A DNA stretch of 64,000 bases from Kineosporia sp. NBRC 101731 (lineage in GTDB: Bacteria > Actinomycetota > Actinomycetes > Actinomycetales > Kineosporiaceae), in the NCBI RefSeq assembly GCF_030269305.1, contig NZ_BSTC01000002.1, positions 496,001 to 560,000 of the forward strand, given 5' to 3'. The position numbers and the translations under genes are program-made. Below the pieces are notes generated by a model. The model saw only the letters and a program-made list of their open reading frames with translations. It had not been told where the DNA came from and did no database searches. Below, piece by piece: positions 26,319 to 35,085 of this stretch. The stretch's first letter is position 1. Every line of letters begins with the position of its first letter.

Positions 26319-26445
26319 GCACATTCTGCACGACCGGGGAACCCCTGGCTCCTCAGCCGGGCCTTCCCCGGTCGCAGAACTGTTGAGGCACCGTTAGGCC
26401 TTTTGCCTCACCGGGCTTAGCGCGAACCCTCCTACGCTCCACGAC

Positions 26446-27543
26446 GTGACTCGCCGGAACCAACGCCTCGTCGGAATCATCGCCGCCATTGCCCTGGTCA
26501 TGGGGGGCTTCGGCTACCTCGGACTGCGTTCGCGCTCCTCGAACGCAAACGCCGCCCAGGCCTCGCTGGTCGCGGCCGACCTGCCGCAGGCCGCCTCCAC
26601 GACCACCTCGTCCGCCCCCACGGCTACTTCCACCGCATCCGCAGATGCGCTCAAGAAGAAGGCCGCGGCCGCCCGCAAGCGCGCGAAGGCGCTGCGGGAA
26701 CGGATCGCCAGGGCCCGCAAGGCCGCAGCGACGAAAACGCCCACGGCGGCTCCCACTCCCACGACCGGCACGGGTACTGGTTCCGGCCCGGACACGGTCG
26801 GCTCGGTGAAGAAGGGCGCCGCTCTCTGGAAGCAGGACAGCATCACCGCCTCGCTGAAAGACTCGGGTGTCAGCTGGTTCTACAACTGGTCCCCGGAACC
26901 GCAGGGGGTGAGCGCCCCCGCCGGCGTCGACTTCGTCCCGATGATCTGGGGCGCCGACTCCGTCACCAGCGCCAACCTGGCCGCCGCCCAGAAGAACGGC
27001 AACACCCTGCTCGGCTTCAATGAGCCCGACCTGGGTGAACAGTCGAACATGACGGTCGAGAAGGCCCTCGAACTGTGGCCGCAGCTGGAAGACACCGGCA
27101 TGCGCCTCGGCAGCCCGGCCGTCGCCTGGGGCGCCGACCAGGACGGGCAATGGCTCGACAAGTTCATGGCCGGGGCCAAGACCAAGGGTTACGACGTCGA
27201 CTTCATCACGCTGCACTGGTACGGCTCGGACTTCACCAGTGCGAACGCCACCGCCCAGCTGAAGTCGTACATCGAGGCCGTGCACCGCAAGTACGGCAAG
27301 CCGATCTGGCTGACCGAGTACTCGCTGATGAACTTCGCCGCCGGGGCCCAGAAGTTCCCCTCGGCCGCGAACCAGGCCGAGTTCGTGACATCGTCCACCA
27401 AGATGCTCGAGAGCCTGAGCTACGTCGAGCACTACTCCTGGTTCGCCTTCCCGACCTCCACCAACGGTCAGGACGAGACCGGCCTGTACCGGCCCGACGG
27501 CTCCGCCACCCAGCCCGGCGAGGCCTACCGGGTGGCCGGCTGA
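26446..27543 (+). CDS. Secreted glycoside hydrolase, GH128/Asl1-like catalytic core
   Basis: The 365-residue protein has a signal anchor (about residues 8-28), an Ala/Lys/Arg-rich and Thr/Pro-rich linker (to about residue 115) and a C-terminal beta-barrel core of the Asl1-like (GH128) type. The putative acid/base is the Glu in GFNEPD (near 192) and the nucleophile the Glu in WLTEYSL (near 290). Related enzymes cut beta-1,3-glucans such as fungal wall glucan, so a role in degrading fungal or own extracellular glucan is plausible. It starts at GTG 26446 and is a single transcription unit. Confidence 0.85.
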   Translation: MTRRNQRLVGIIAAIALVMGGFGYLGLRSRSSNANAAQASLVAADLPQAASTTTSSAPTATSTASADALKKKAAAARKRAKALRERIARARKAAATKTPTAAPTPTTGTGTGSGPDTVGSVKKGAALWKQDSITASLKDSGVSWFYNWSPEPQGVSAPAGVDFVPMIWGADSVTSANLAAAQKNGNTLLGFNEPDLGEQSNMTVEKALELWPQLEDTGMRLGSPAVAWGADQDGQWLDKFMAGAKTKGYDVDFITLHWYGSDFTSANATAQLKSYIEAVHRKYGKPIWLTEYSLMNFAAGAQKFPSAANQAEFVTSSTKMLESLSYVEHYSWFAFPTSTNGQDETGLYRPDGSATQPGEAYRVAG

Positions 27544-27572
27544 CTCCGGCCGATCCCGACCGACCTCTAGAC

Positions 27573-27614
27573 CCGGCCGTCGAAGCCTCCCCTGAAGGGG
27601 CTTCGGCGGCCGGT
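27573..27614. terminator. Bidirectional terminator after the glycosidase gene
   Basis: CCGGCCGTCGAAGCC and GGCTTCGGCGGCCGG pair with one mismatch around the loop TCCCCTGAAGG. The convergent crystallin-J1-like gene ends 11 bases further on. Confidence 0.7.
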
Positions 27615-27625
27615 TGCCGTTGGGC

Positions 27626-27967
27626 TCAGAAGGTCTGCACGAGCTCGATCAGCCCCACGATGTTGTCGTTGAACTCGTCGAGATCTTCTGCCGGGATCCA
27701 GTATTCGAGAATCGTCCGGCCACCGACCTGATGCACCGGGTACCGTTCCAGGTACTCGCGGCGCACCTCGAACCGCGTCACGTGACCAGCCCCGGACGCC
27801 GGTACGTTCCAGTCCCGGGCGATCCTCACGGCGTAGTCCTCGTTGAGCACCGGGTAGAAGATCGGCTGGTCCGGCAGGCGTGGGGGCCAGCGCTTCCAGC
27901 CGCTGTCCCGCACCAACTCGAGCTCGGCCGGGCCGGTCGGCCGCCAGAGCGTCACCGTGGTGTCCAT
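27626..27967 (-). CDS. ADP-ribosylation/crystallin J1-type small protein
   Basis: The 113-residue product matches a small actinobacterial family usually named ADP-ribosylation/crystallin J1. Typical elements are LWRPTGPAELELV, FYPVLNEDYAVRIARDWNV, VTRFEVRREYLERYPVHQVG and EYWIPAEDLDEFNDNIVG. The name is historical and no enzymatic role is known. The ATG at 27967 starts the conserved part; a TTG at 28018 would add 17 residues and give near-coupling to the small frame upstream. GTGAAC repeats lie directly before the ATG. Confidence 0.75.
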   Translation of the reverse strand: MDTTVTLWRPTGPAELELVRDSGWKRWPPRLPDQPIFYPVLNEDYAVRIARDWNVPASGAGHVTRFEVRREYLERYPVHQVGGRTILEYWIPAEDLDEFNDNIVGLIELVQTF

Positions 27968-28022
27968 GTTCACGTTCACGTTCACCGACGTTATGCGCTC
28001 GGACGCAGGGATTTCCAACGCA

Positions 28023-28196
28023 TTACGGCGCGTCCTCGGGGTGGAGGTAGCTCTCCAGGTCGGTATTGTCGCGAGGTGGTAGCGGAATCGGTTTCAGCGG
28101 GGTGAGGTTCTTGGGGCAGTGAATGCGGCCGGGCTCACCCATGACGCCGTCCCCGAACACCCCACCCGTCAGCACGTCGACGCCCATACCGGACAT
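28023..28196 (-). CDS. Possible small hypothetical protein
   Basis: A 57-residue frame ends with the soluble tail LTPLKPIPLPPRDNTDLES and ends 4 bases before the TTG alternative start of the downstream crystallin-J1-like gene. There is no clear ribosome site. The region next to it is decayed, so this frame may be a remnant of a longer gene. I do not recognise it. Confidence 0.3.
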   Translation of the reverse strand: MSGMGVDVLTGGVFGDGVMGEPGRIHCPKNLTPLKPIPLPPRDNTDLESYLHPEDAP

Positions 28197-28210
28197 TCTG
28201 CCGGGTGAGA

Positions 28211-28366
28211 TCAGGCGGCGAGGGCGCGTTCCCAGAATCTGCGGGTGCGCTCGTCGAAGGCGACCAGCACGCACCGGGCGACCGCACTCTGTGCGCCGCG
28301 CAGGGCGTCCACACTGATCCGGCAGGGTTCGAACACCGGGAACCCGCAGGCGCCGACCTCGTCCAC
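28211..28366 (-). pseudogene. Gene fragment of unknown family
   Basis: A minus-strand frame with good codon use reads VDEVGACGFPVFEPCRISV, then VDALRGAQSAVARCVLVAF and ends RRFWERALAA. It lacks a credible start other than an internal GTG at 28366. It looks like the C-terminal end of a lost gene. No known domain could be assigned. Confidence 0.35.
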
Positions 28367-28459
28367 CTCAGCGGTGATGCCCCGACTACCACCTCGATCT
28401 CCATGGAGGTCATGGTGGCCGACGGTGGCGCAGATGCTATTCAGGCAGAACCGTTGTGA

Positions 28460-28761
28460 TCAGGCCTGGTCGGGCGCCGCCATGTGGTCACGGATCGCCC
28501 TGAGCTTGCCCAGTCGCGTGGACGGGTCGTCGATTGCGATCGAGCCCGTGTGCGCCTCGACCACGGCGCTCGGCTTCCACTGCAGGGCCGTCGACTCGTT
28601 CGCCGAACCGCGAAGGCGACGGGCCAGATGACGACCGCGCTGACGAGGACCGGTGTTGTCGTGCTGAGCCAAGAGCCTGTACCCCTCACCATTTCTGCCA
28701 CCAGCCTCGGAAGGGCGGTGCACATTCGTAACAATAGTGCATCGAATGCGTAAAGGATCAA
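28460..28761 (-). pseudogene. Frameshifted unknown gene
   Basis: Two minus-strand frames each have good codon use over half of the region. Near 28640-28760 the frame with SWLSTTTPVLVSAVVIWPV is favoured, and from about 28620 to the stop at 28460 the frame with NESTALQWKPSAVVEAHTG is favoured. A single-base indel around 28610-28630 in an older gene explains this. The family is not recognised. Confidence 0.35.
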
Positions 28762-28781
28762 GGGTTGGGTCAGTTTGATCC
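28755..28781 (-). terminator. Terminator after the phosphatase gene
   Basis: GGATCAA and TTGATCC flank a 13-base loop a few bases downstream of the phosphatase stop codon. Confidence 0.5.
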
Positions 28782-28785
28782 CGGT

Positions 28786-29526
28786 TCATCCGTGGGTAAG
28801 GACTCCTCTCCAGGTCATCACCCGGTGACGGACCTGGGGAGAAAGGTGCAGCTCCTCCAGGCGCAGCCCTTCGAAAGCCGCCAGGAGGGCCCGCTCCGCC
28901 GTCGTACCGTGCTGCCCCAGGAGCTCGTCGATCAGGATCAGCTCACGCTGTGCATCGGTGGTGAGGGCGAAACCTCCACCCAGCCGGGCCGTCTGCAGGT
29001 AGTCATCGGCGACGGCCTCCGGCCGTACCCCCGCCGCGTGCAGAAGAACCATGGCCGTCAGACCCGTACGGTCACGCCCGCTCATGCAGTGGAACAGCAC
29101 ACCGCCCTCGGGCGCCTCGGCGAGGGCCGTGAGCACCGCTCCCATCCGTTCGGGCATGGCCGCCAGGTGAGGAAGGAACACCAGCGGGGTCCCGTCCAGA
29201 CCGCTGTCCTCGAAATAAGGCCAGAACTCGCGGTTCTCCGCCCCGTCGAGATCGACCGCCACCGTCGTCAGCCAGTCCGGCCGGTCGTGGACGTCCCGGG
29301 CTCTCTCCCCCGGCGTCCGCAGATCGATGACCGACCGGATCCCGGCCTCGTACATCTGGTCCCACCCGCTCGGCGTGACCCGGTCGACGATCTCGGACCG
29401 GAAGAAGACGCCGTAGGGCGTCTCCCCACCGCCCGTGCGCGGGAGGCCACCCAGATCTCGGGCGTTGACCAGCCCGTCCACCCGCAGTATCCGTGAGGAT
29501 TCACGAGATTCACGAGATTCAGACAT
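28786..29526 (-). CDS. Tyrosine-protein phosphatase
   Basis: The 246-residue protein belongs to the Y_phosphatase3/Iphp-like dual-specificity group. The P-loop is HCMSGRDRTG, a perfect HCx5R, with the general acid likely in the segment around LGRTG and DLRTPGERARD. It removes phosphate from protein tyrosine or possibly phosphoinositide substrates in the cytoplasm. The N-terminus has a short Ser/Arg/Glu repeat coded by repeated GATTCACGA units just after the start. No cognate kinase is close. Confidence 0.87.
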   Translation of the reverse strand: MSESRESRESSRILRVDGLVNARDLGGLPRTGGGETPYGVFFRSEIVDRVTPSGWDQMYEAGIRSVIDLRTPGERARDVHDRPDWLTTVAVDLDGAENREFWPYFEDSGLDGTPLVFLPHLAAMPERMGAVLTALAEAPEGGVLFHCMSGRDRTGLTAMVLLHAAGVRPEAVADDYLQTARLGGGFALTTDAQRELILIDELLGQHGTTAERALLAAFEGLRLEELHLSPQVRHRVMTWRGVLTHG

Positions 29527-29573
29527 GGTGGCATCCTACGAATGCCCGACCGCCGAGGGCCCTGACTCCTGCG

Positions 29574-31163
29574 TCAGAACTGGAACCCAGCCGTGAGAGT
29601 GCGCAGGTCACCGGCTATCCGGGAGAGGTCTGCCGCGGTCTGCCGGGTGGTCTCCACGCTCTCACCGGTGCGTTCACCGGCCCGCGCGACGGAGGCGATC
29701 AGATCGGCGATCGAACCGCTGCCCTGGGCCGCCTCGTTGATGCTGCGCCCGATCTCGCTGGTGGTGGCCGACTGTTCCTCGATAGCGGCCGCGATCGTGC
29801 TCTGGGTGTTGTTGATCTGTTCCATGATCTGGCCGATGCCTTCGATCGCCTGCACCGAGGCACCGGTGTCGGACTGGATCGCCTGGATCTGCTCGGCGAT
29901 CTCCCCGGTGGCCTGGGCGGTCTGCTGAGCCAGCTGCTTGACCTCCTCGGCGACCACGGCGAATCCCTTGCCGGCCTCCCCGGCCCGGGCCGCCTCGATG
30001 GTGGCGTTCAGCGCCAGGAGGTTGGTCTGCTCGGCGATCGCCTTGATCGCCTTCACCACGTCACCGATCGCCACCGACGACTCCCCGAGCTTGCTGACCG
30101 TGGCGTTCGTCTGCTGGGTCATCTCGACGGCCTCCGCCGCGACCTGGCTGGCCGTCGAGGTCGAGCGGGCGATCTCGGTGATGGATGCCGACATCTCCTC
30201 GGCCCCGGCCGCTACCGTCTGGACGCTGCCGGAGACCTCGGCCGCGGTCGCCGACGCCGACTCGGCCAGGGTCGCGGACTCCGCTGCGGCCACCGACAAC
30301 CCGTCAGCGGTTACGGTCATCGTCTCCGAGGTCGACGCCAGCGACGTGACCGTGGCCGAGATCGCCCCGAAGGCCTCGCTCAGCCGGTCCAGGGCCGCGT
30401 TGAGCGCCACCGCCATGAGGCCCACCTCGTCGCGGCCGGTCACCGTGAGCCGTTCCGTCAGCCGGCCGGCCGCCACCGACTGCAGCACCGTCACGGCGTT
30501 GCCCAGCGGCCGGGCGATCAGCCGGGCGACGATCAGGGCCAGACCGACGCCGGCCAGCATGGCGATCAGGGTCAGGGTCAGCAGGGTCAGTCGTGAACGC
30601 GTGTAGGTGCTCGCGGCCGCGTCGGTGGCCTGGTCGGCTCCGTCCGAGTTCAGTGTCGACAGATCCAGCAACATCGCGCTGGCACTGTTGTAGGTGGTGG
30701 TGGCCTCCTGGCCGGCGAGAACCGCCAGGGCGGCCTGTTCGCGGCCCTGTTCCGCCAGCGAGATCACCGTGTCGCTGGTCTTCACGTACTCGGACCACAA
30801 CTGGCCGAACTCGTCGTACTCCTGCTGCTCCCGATCGGAGCTGATCAAGGGTTCGTAGATGCTGCGGGAGTCGGCCACGGTCTTCGTGATGTCGTCCAGC
30901 TGGGTGCGGGCCTCGGCCAGCGCCGCCGCGGACGGGGCACTGGCCACCTGGAACTGAGCGATCCGGTAGTCAGAGGTGTTGGTGTTCAGCACGTTGACGA
31001 TCCGCACGCTGGGCAGCCAGTTGTCCGAGATCTCCACCGACGCGCTCCGGACCGACGCCAGTCCCTGCAGGCCGACCCCGACGAGCACACCGGTGAGCAC
31101 GATCAGAACCCCCACGACCGTGAGGAATTTCAGCCGGACCTTCAGATCCCTGAACCACTTCAA
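29574..31163 (-). CDS. Methyl-accepting chemotaxis protein
   Basis: The 529-residue receptor has a cytoplasmic start, a membrane helix (about 12-33), a four-helix-bundle ligand domain (about 34-185), a second helix (about 190-213), HAMP (about 214-268) and a signalling domain with the highly conserved hairpin tip [20 protein letters not shown]. It should control CheA through CheW. The window has no che kinase or flagellar genes, so it works with a system encoded elsewhere. It implies motility or another chemosensory output. Confidence 0.92.
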   Translation of the reverse strand: MKWFRDLKVRLKFLTVVGVLIVLTGVLVGVGLQGLASVRSASVEISDNWLPSVRIVNVLNTNTSDYRIAQFQVASAPSAAALAEARTQLDDITKTVADSRSIYEPLISSDREQQEYDEFGQLWSEYVKTSDTVISLAEQGREQAALAVLAGQEATTTYNSASAMLLDLSTLNSDGADQATDAAASTYTRSRLTLLTLTLIAMLAGVGLALIVARLIARPLGNAVTVLQSVAAGRLTERLTVTGRDEVGLMAVALNAALDRLSEAFGAISATVTSLASTSETMTVTADGLSVAAAESATLAESASATAAEVSGSVQTVAAGAEEMSASITEIARSTSTASQVAAEAVEMTQQTNATVSKLGESSVAIGDVVKAIKAIAEQTNLLALNATIEAARAGEAGKGFAVVAEEVKQLAQQTAQATGEIAEQIQAIQSDTGASVQAIEGIGQIMEQINNTQSTIAAAIEEQSATTSEIGRSINEAAQGSGSIADLIASVARAGERTGESVETTRQTAADLSRIAGDLRTLTAGFQF

Positions 31164-31351
31164 GGCAACTCCCTATGCCCGGCCGCGGCGACGCGGCAGT
31201 TTCCTGGCACTCAAAATCGGCGCGACCGGGCCGTGCCTGAGGAGCGGTACGAGATTGAGGACGGAGGTCCCGGGACCGGCGAAACGACCATTTCGCCGCA
31301 GACGAGCCCAGTCATCTGCGGAAGACGTTTCCCGCGTGTGACTCTCCCCAT

Positions 31352-32095
31352 TCAGTAAGCGAATTCAGAGACCAAACCGCGAATGCGGCCGGCCAGCAAC
31401 CCGAGTTCGGCCGCCGACGCCCGCGTGGCCGTGACCCCTTCCGACATGGACGCGGCAGATCCGGCGACCTCGAGGATGTTCGCCGCGATCTCGTCGGATC
31501 CGGAGGCGACATCACCGACGCTGCGGCTGATCTCGGCGGTCGTGGCGGACTGCTGCTCGACCGCGGCCGCGATCGTGTTCTGCATGGCGTTGATCTCATT
31601 GATCACCGTCGTGACCTCGGCGCTGGCCTCGCCCAGCCGGTGCACGGTCTGCGCGGTGCTGCTCGCCGTGGTCACCGCGGTCTGGGCCACCCCGGCCGCG
31701 TTCGAGGCGTTCTGCGCGATCTCCCGGATCGAGGCACTCATCTCCTCCGTGGCGGCGGACATCGCTCCCACCCCCTGGGAGACCCCGCCCGCCGAGTTCG
31801 AGACCAGGTCGGCGCGGCTCGCGGTGGTGTCGGCATTCACGTCCAGCTGCGCGGAGACCGATTGCAGATTCTCCGAGGTGGTTCCGAAGACTCCGGAGGC
31901 CTCGGCCAGAGCCCGGATGGCGTCACAGATCTGCCGCAGAGCCAGGGTCAGGGCATCGGCCATCTGGCCGACCTCGTCACGGAATCCCGTCTCGACCTCG
32001 GCGTTCAGATCCTTGTCGGCGACCCGGCGCAGCGCCTGGACCATCCGCGCGATGGGCACCGTGATGGAGCGGGCGATCAGGACCGAGGACAGCAT
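31352..32095 (-). CDS. HAMP/receptor-like protein lacking the chemoreceptor tip
   Basis: The 247-residue protein begins at the end of a membrane helix and HAMP (SVLIARSITVPIARMVQALR). It has no sensor domain. Its coiled-coil signalling arms match the adjacent chemoreceptor on both sides, but the hairpin tip with its CheA/CheW-binding EAARAG segment is absent: where the neighbour has 97 residues between LGE and TIAAA, this protein has 20, a loss of 77 residues, 11 exact heptads. A strong GAGGAG site precedes the ATG at 32095, so it is probably made. It could be a non-signalling array partner or a decaying copy. Confidence 0.75.
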   Translation of the reverse strand: MLSSVLIARSITVPIARMVQALRRVADKDLNAEVETGFRDEVGQMADALTLALRQICDAIRALAEASGVFGTTSENLQSVSAQLDVNADTTASRADLVSNSAGGVSQGVGAMSAATEEMSASIREIAQNASNAAGVAQTAVTTASSTAQTVHRLGEASAEVTTVINEINAMQNTIAAAVEQQSATTAEISRSVGDVASGSDEIAANILEVAGSAASMSEGVTATRASAAELGLLAGRIRGLVSEFAY

Positions 32096-32249
32096 GAGGT
32101 CTCCTCGGCGAGCGGCACCGAGGCGCCCCCGGCGGACACTGGATTGCCCTGTGCCGTCGAAGCTTGATCTTTCCGGACAGGTTCACCCGAACGACCAGAA
32201 CCGGGCCGAAAAGCACGGCTGTCCCGATCATGGCCTCACTCCGGTCCCA

Positions 32250-33071
32250 TCAGCTCCGGCGCCACGTGGCCCGGGGCTCCCACCCGATCACCTCCTTCGC
32301 CCGGCTGATATCGAAAGCCCCCGTATGAAGCGGCAGATCGCGTCGAACTACTGACTGGGGGCTATGCCGGGCCAGCAACTCCCGGGTCGGGGTCGCACTC
32401 GTCGTGTCGTCGGCCGCGATGACCAGCACTTCGTAGGGCCCGGTCCCGGGCCGCGGGTTCAGCGACAGCAGGCAGGCCCGCGCGGCGTCCTCCAGAGCGA
32501 TGTAGCCGAAGAGGTTGTCGACCTGATCGGCCTCCGGGATCGGAACAGCGAGGCTCCGCACCTCCGGCACCGAGAGAATCCAGTGAAAACGAAGTGCCGT
32601 GACCGTCATCCCCCGCCGGGCGTACATCTGGCCCGTGCGCTCCAGGAAGTCCTTGGTCAGCGCGTAGGGATCCACGTACTGCAGCGGACTTTCCTCGTCC
32701 ACCGGCAGATAGGGCTGCACGAGGGGCTCCGGCGACCAGGCCGGCCCGTAGATCGATCCGCTCGACGCCAGCACCGTGGTGCGGATTCCCGCACGCCAGG
32801 CCTCTTCCAGGGCGTTGAACGTGGTGAGGGTGTTGATCCGCACCAGCTCGACCGGCTCGATGTTCTCCGGACTCGGAATGGCTGCGCAATGAATCACCGC
32901 GTCGCACCCCCGCAGGGACTGCGCGACCGCTCCGGCATCCAGCAGGTCGACCGAACGTCCATCCGTATCCGGTACCAGATCGGCGGGCACGTACTGATGC
33001 CCCTCGATCTCGAGCTGCCGGCACACCTCGCGGCCCAGCTTCCCCCGCGCCCCACTCACCCAGACCTTCAT
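32250..33071 (-). CDS. NAD-dependent epimerase/dehydratase family protein
   Basis: The 273-residue extended-SDR protein has the nucleotide motif SGARGKLGREV at its N-terminus, catalytic Ser in SSGSIYGP and YALTK as the Tyr/Lys pair. It probably modifies a nucleotide sugar or a similar substrate. The ATG at 33071 starts right at the Rossmann strand; the longer frame to 33221 is Arg/Pro-rich and overlaps the neighbour. The specific substrate is unknown. Confidence 0.85.
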   Translation of the reverse strand: MKVWVSGARGKLGREVCRQLEIEGHQYVPADLVPDTDGRSVDLLDAGAVAQSLRGCDAVIHCAAIPSPENIEPVELVRINTLTTFNALEEAWRAGIRTTVLASSGSIYGPAWSPEPLVQPYLPVDEESPLQYVDPYALTKDFLERTGQMYARRGMTVTALRFHWILSVPEVRSLAVPIPEADQVDNLFGYIALEDAARACLLSLNPRPGTGPYEVLVIAADDTTSATPTRELLARHSPQSVVRRDLPLHTGAFDISRAKEVIGWEPRATWRRS

Positions 33072-33220
33072 ACGGCGGCCCCGGACACTGGGCGGTGAAC
33101 GCGTTCCCCGCGGTCGACTTGGACGGACAGGAGCGTGGGCCGCCCGGTGAGAGCGGGCCCACGCGGCAATGGTGGCTTCACCCCACCAGGGTCGGGCCTG
33201 ACCAGGAGAAGGTCGAACCA

Positions 33221-34009
33221 TTAAATGAGGGCACGGTCCGCTCCCGACGACACCGCGCTCAGGTAGGGATCCGCCCAGGCACTGATGATCCGGGCCGCCC
33301 GATCGGCCTGACCGGCGCCGGTGAGGAAGTGGTTCGACCCCTCCAGGGAGATGAAGCTGCGGGGATGACGGGCAATCTGGAAGATCTCACTGGCATTCTC
33401 GATGCCGACGGTGTTGTCGGTGGGCGAGTGCATCACCAGGAGGGGCAGGCGCAGCTCGCGAATCCGGTCCCGCAGTTCGGACGCCCGGACGTCTTCGACG
33501 AACGACCGTTTGAGCGTCAGGGCCTTACCCCCGATGAGCCACTCGGCCGAGCCCTCGGCCAGTACCTTCTCGACCACGGCGTCGTAGTGACGTTCCACGC
33601 GACTCGGGTCGACCGGAGCTCCCACCGTAGCCACCGCTTGCACTCCGTCGATCTCCCGGGCCGCGGCGATCACCGTGGCACCACCCCAGGAGTGACCCAC
33701 CAGGAGCTCGACGGGCGCGCCCCGCGCGGCCATGAACTCGGCGGCCTTGCCGGTATCGGCGATCTTGACCGTGAAGGACCCGTCGCCCCAGTCACCCTGC
33801 GAGTCGCCCAGACCCAGGTTGTCGTAGCGCAGCATCCCGATGCCCTCGCGGGCCAGGCGCCGGCAGATGCGCGCGGCCGCCGGCGAGTCCTTGCCGAGCG
33901 TGAACCCGTGGGCGAAGACTCCCCACCCCCGCACGGGGCCGTCCGGCACCTCGAGCACACCAGCCAGCATGGGCCCGACCGAACTCGGGAACGAAACCTT
34001 TTCGATCAT
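33221..34009 (-). CDS. Alpha/beta hydrolase (lysophospholipase-like)
   Basis: The 262-residue protein has the FAHGFTLGKDSPAA oxyanion region, nucleophile elbow VGHSWGG, and likely distal residues in HSPTDNTV and SNHFL. This set is typical of YcjY/OsmC-linked esterases acting on small acyl esters. It is the last chromosomal-type gene before the accessory island and its start is about 115 bases from the first ychF-tail repeat. Confidence 0.85.
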   Translation of the reverse strand: MIEKVSFPSSVGPMLAGVLEVPDGPVRGWGVFAHGFTLGKDSPAAARICRRLAREGIGMLRYDNLGLGDSQGDWGDGSFTVKIADTGKAAEFMAARGAPVELLVGHSWGGATVIAAAREIDGVQAVATVGAPVDPSRVERHYDAVVEKVLAEGSAEWLIGGKALTLKRSFVEDVRASELRDRIRELRLPLLVMHSPTDNTVGIENASEIFQIARHPRSFISLEGSNHFLTGAGQADRAARIISAWADPYLSAVSSGADRALI

Positions 34010-34124
34010 GACGAATGATCTACCACGTCAGGCCGCAACCGATGACCTCCAGCACGAGGGGCCGCGTTGGTCGCGAGCTCGATCGGTTCCGACACCAGGC
34101 GCGTGATCCAACCCGGGCCTTCCC

Positions 34125-34225
34125 TCAGACGTTGAACCGGAACTCGACCGCATTCCGGCACGGATCAACGATCTCAGGGCAACCTCTCACAACCCGATGG
34201 CCCGCACCCGACGCCCGCACAGCTT
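34125..34225 (-). repeat. ychF-tail repeat A plus vapC tail (left border of the island)
   Basis: Minus-strand bases 34125-34157 read as the fossil end NAVEFRFNV-stop, as in the usual C-terminus of YchF. It keeps 12 of the 16 core bases found in the intact ychF gene and the downstream GATCAACGA. The whole 101-base segment, including the last 12 codons of vapC, recurs at 35699-35800. As the outermost copy it is the best candidate for the original 3' end of ychF. Confidence 0.7.
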
Positions 34226-34582
34226 GACCATGTCATCCACGTCGGAGGTGAGAACCACGGTCGGCCCCGGAAGTCGTAGAGCCACCTCGGCGACCATGGC
34301 GTCGATCGCGTACTTGTGCCCATGCAGTCCCGCGTCCTTCAACAAGGCAGCGCTGCGACGTGCGCTTTCCTTGGTCACCGACTCCACCCTGACCTGAGAC
34401 AGAAGCCAGTTCAGCCGGGCCTGATCCAGACCGTCGTGCGAGACCTCGATGATCGTGGCGGCGGACATGGCGACATCAACCCCGTCGCGCTCAGCCTGCT
34501 CCAGGAGCAGCATCACCTTGCGATCCCGCTTGATCCACAATGAGAAGCCTTGAGAGTCGAGCACCAGCGACTCGACACTCAC
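34187..34582 (-). CDS. PIN-domain toxin, VapC-like
   Basis: The 131-residue protein has the PIN nuclease acidic quartet: D9, E46 in ATIIEVSHD, D94 in YAIDAMVAEVA and D114 in TSDVDDM. Such toxins cut RNA, often tRNA or rRNA, when freed from the antitoxin. It overlaps the antitoxin stop by 4 bases, the usual TA layout. Its final codons (KLCGRRVRAIGL) are duplicated as a remnant at 35760-35800. The unit lies inside a cassette bounded by two ychF-tail repeats. Confidence 0.85.
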   Translation of the reverse strand: MSVESLVLDSQGFSLWIKRDRKVMLLLEQAERDGVDVAMSAATIIEVSHDGLDQARLNWLLSQVRVESVTKESARRSAALLKDAGLHGHKYAIDAMVAEVALRLPGPTVVLTSDVDDMVKLCGRRVRAIGL

Positions 34583-34818
34583 GCCGCGCTCGCCGACCCC
34601 TCACTCCCGCGAAGCAGTGACTGAGCCTCGGCCAGCTCTGCCTCGGTGAAGGCCCCAAATTCCCCCTGATAGCGATCCAGCTCCTCACGCAGCAGCCGGC
34701 GCCGCTCGGCACGTTCAGCCAGCTCGGTCAGATAGCCAGAGACGTTGTCGGTGTGCGACTTCAGACTCTCCAGCAGCTCTACCGGCAGCGTGATGGTGAC
34801 CTTCTTCGTCTTCGCCAT
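34579..34818 (-). CDS. VapB-like antitoxin (ribbon-helix-helix type)
   Basis: The 79-residue protein starts at ATG 34818 with MAKTKKVTITLPVELLESLK, a strand then helices typical of RHH/CopG antitoxins, and ends in an acidic helix that would cover the toxin. It should bind and silence the PIN toxin and repress its own promoter. The longer frame up to 34845 has no ribosome site and no homology. The overlap with the toxin start supports coupling. Confidence 0.8.
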   Translation of the reverse strand: MAKTKKVTITLPVELLESLKSHTDNVSGYLTELAERAERRRLLREELDRYQGEFGAFTEAELAEAQSLLRGSEGSASAA

Positions 34819-34896
34819 ACCAAGACCATACCGCAGTGTTACCAACTGAAAGCAAGGAAAAACCGGGCTTTTGGTACAGAAAGCAACGATTGACTA

Positions 34897-34945
34897 CTAT
34901 ACGTTGAACCTAAACTCAGCCAGGTTACGTCACTGATCAACAACC
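34897..34945 (-). repeat. ychF-tail repeat D
   Basis: Minus-strand bases read RNLAEFRFNV-stop (TAG). The outer parts ACGTTGAACC and GATCAAC match the other repeats exactly, but the core has 5 mismatches in 17. It separates the VapBC cassette from the Uma2 cassette. Confidence 0.55.
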
Positions 34946-35036
34946 TCGTGCGTGTCCGCCTGATACTGCCCGTGCTCCGCAGAGCCCGCCGAAAGAACCT
35001 TGACCTGCAGGAACAGCGCGTACCAGCCGCAGAGGA

Positions 35037-35056
35037 GCGTAGCTGCGACGCTACGC
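35037..35056. promoter_or_regulatory. Small palindrome upstream of the Uma2 gene
   Basis: GCGTAGC and GCTACGC with a 6-base loop lie 30 bases upstream of the ATG, next to TATTTT (35073-35078), which could be part of a promoter. Operator or attenuator functions are possible. Confidence 0.35.
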
Positions 35057-35085
35057 CAAGTAGCCCGGATGCTATTTTTACCAGC

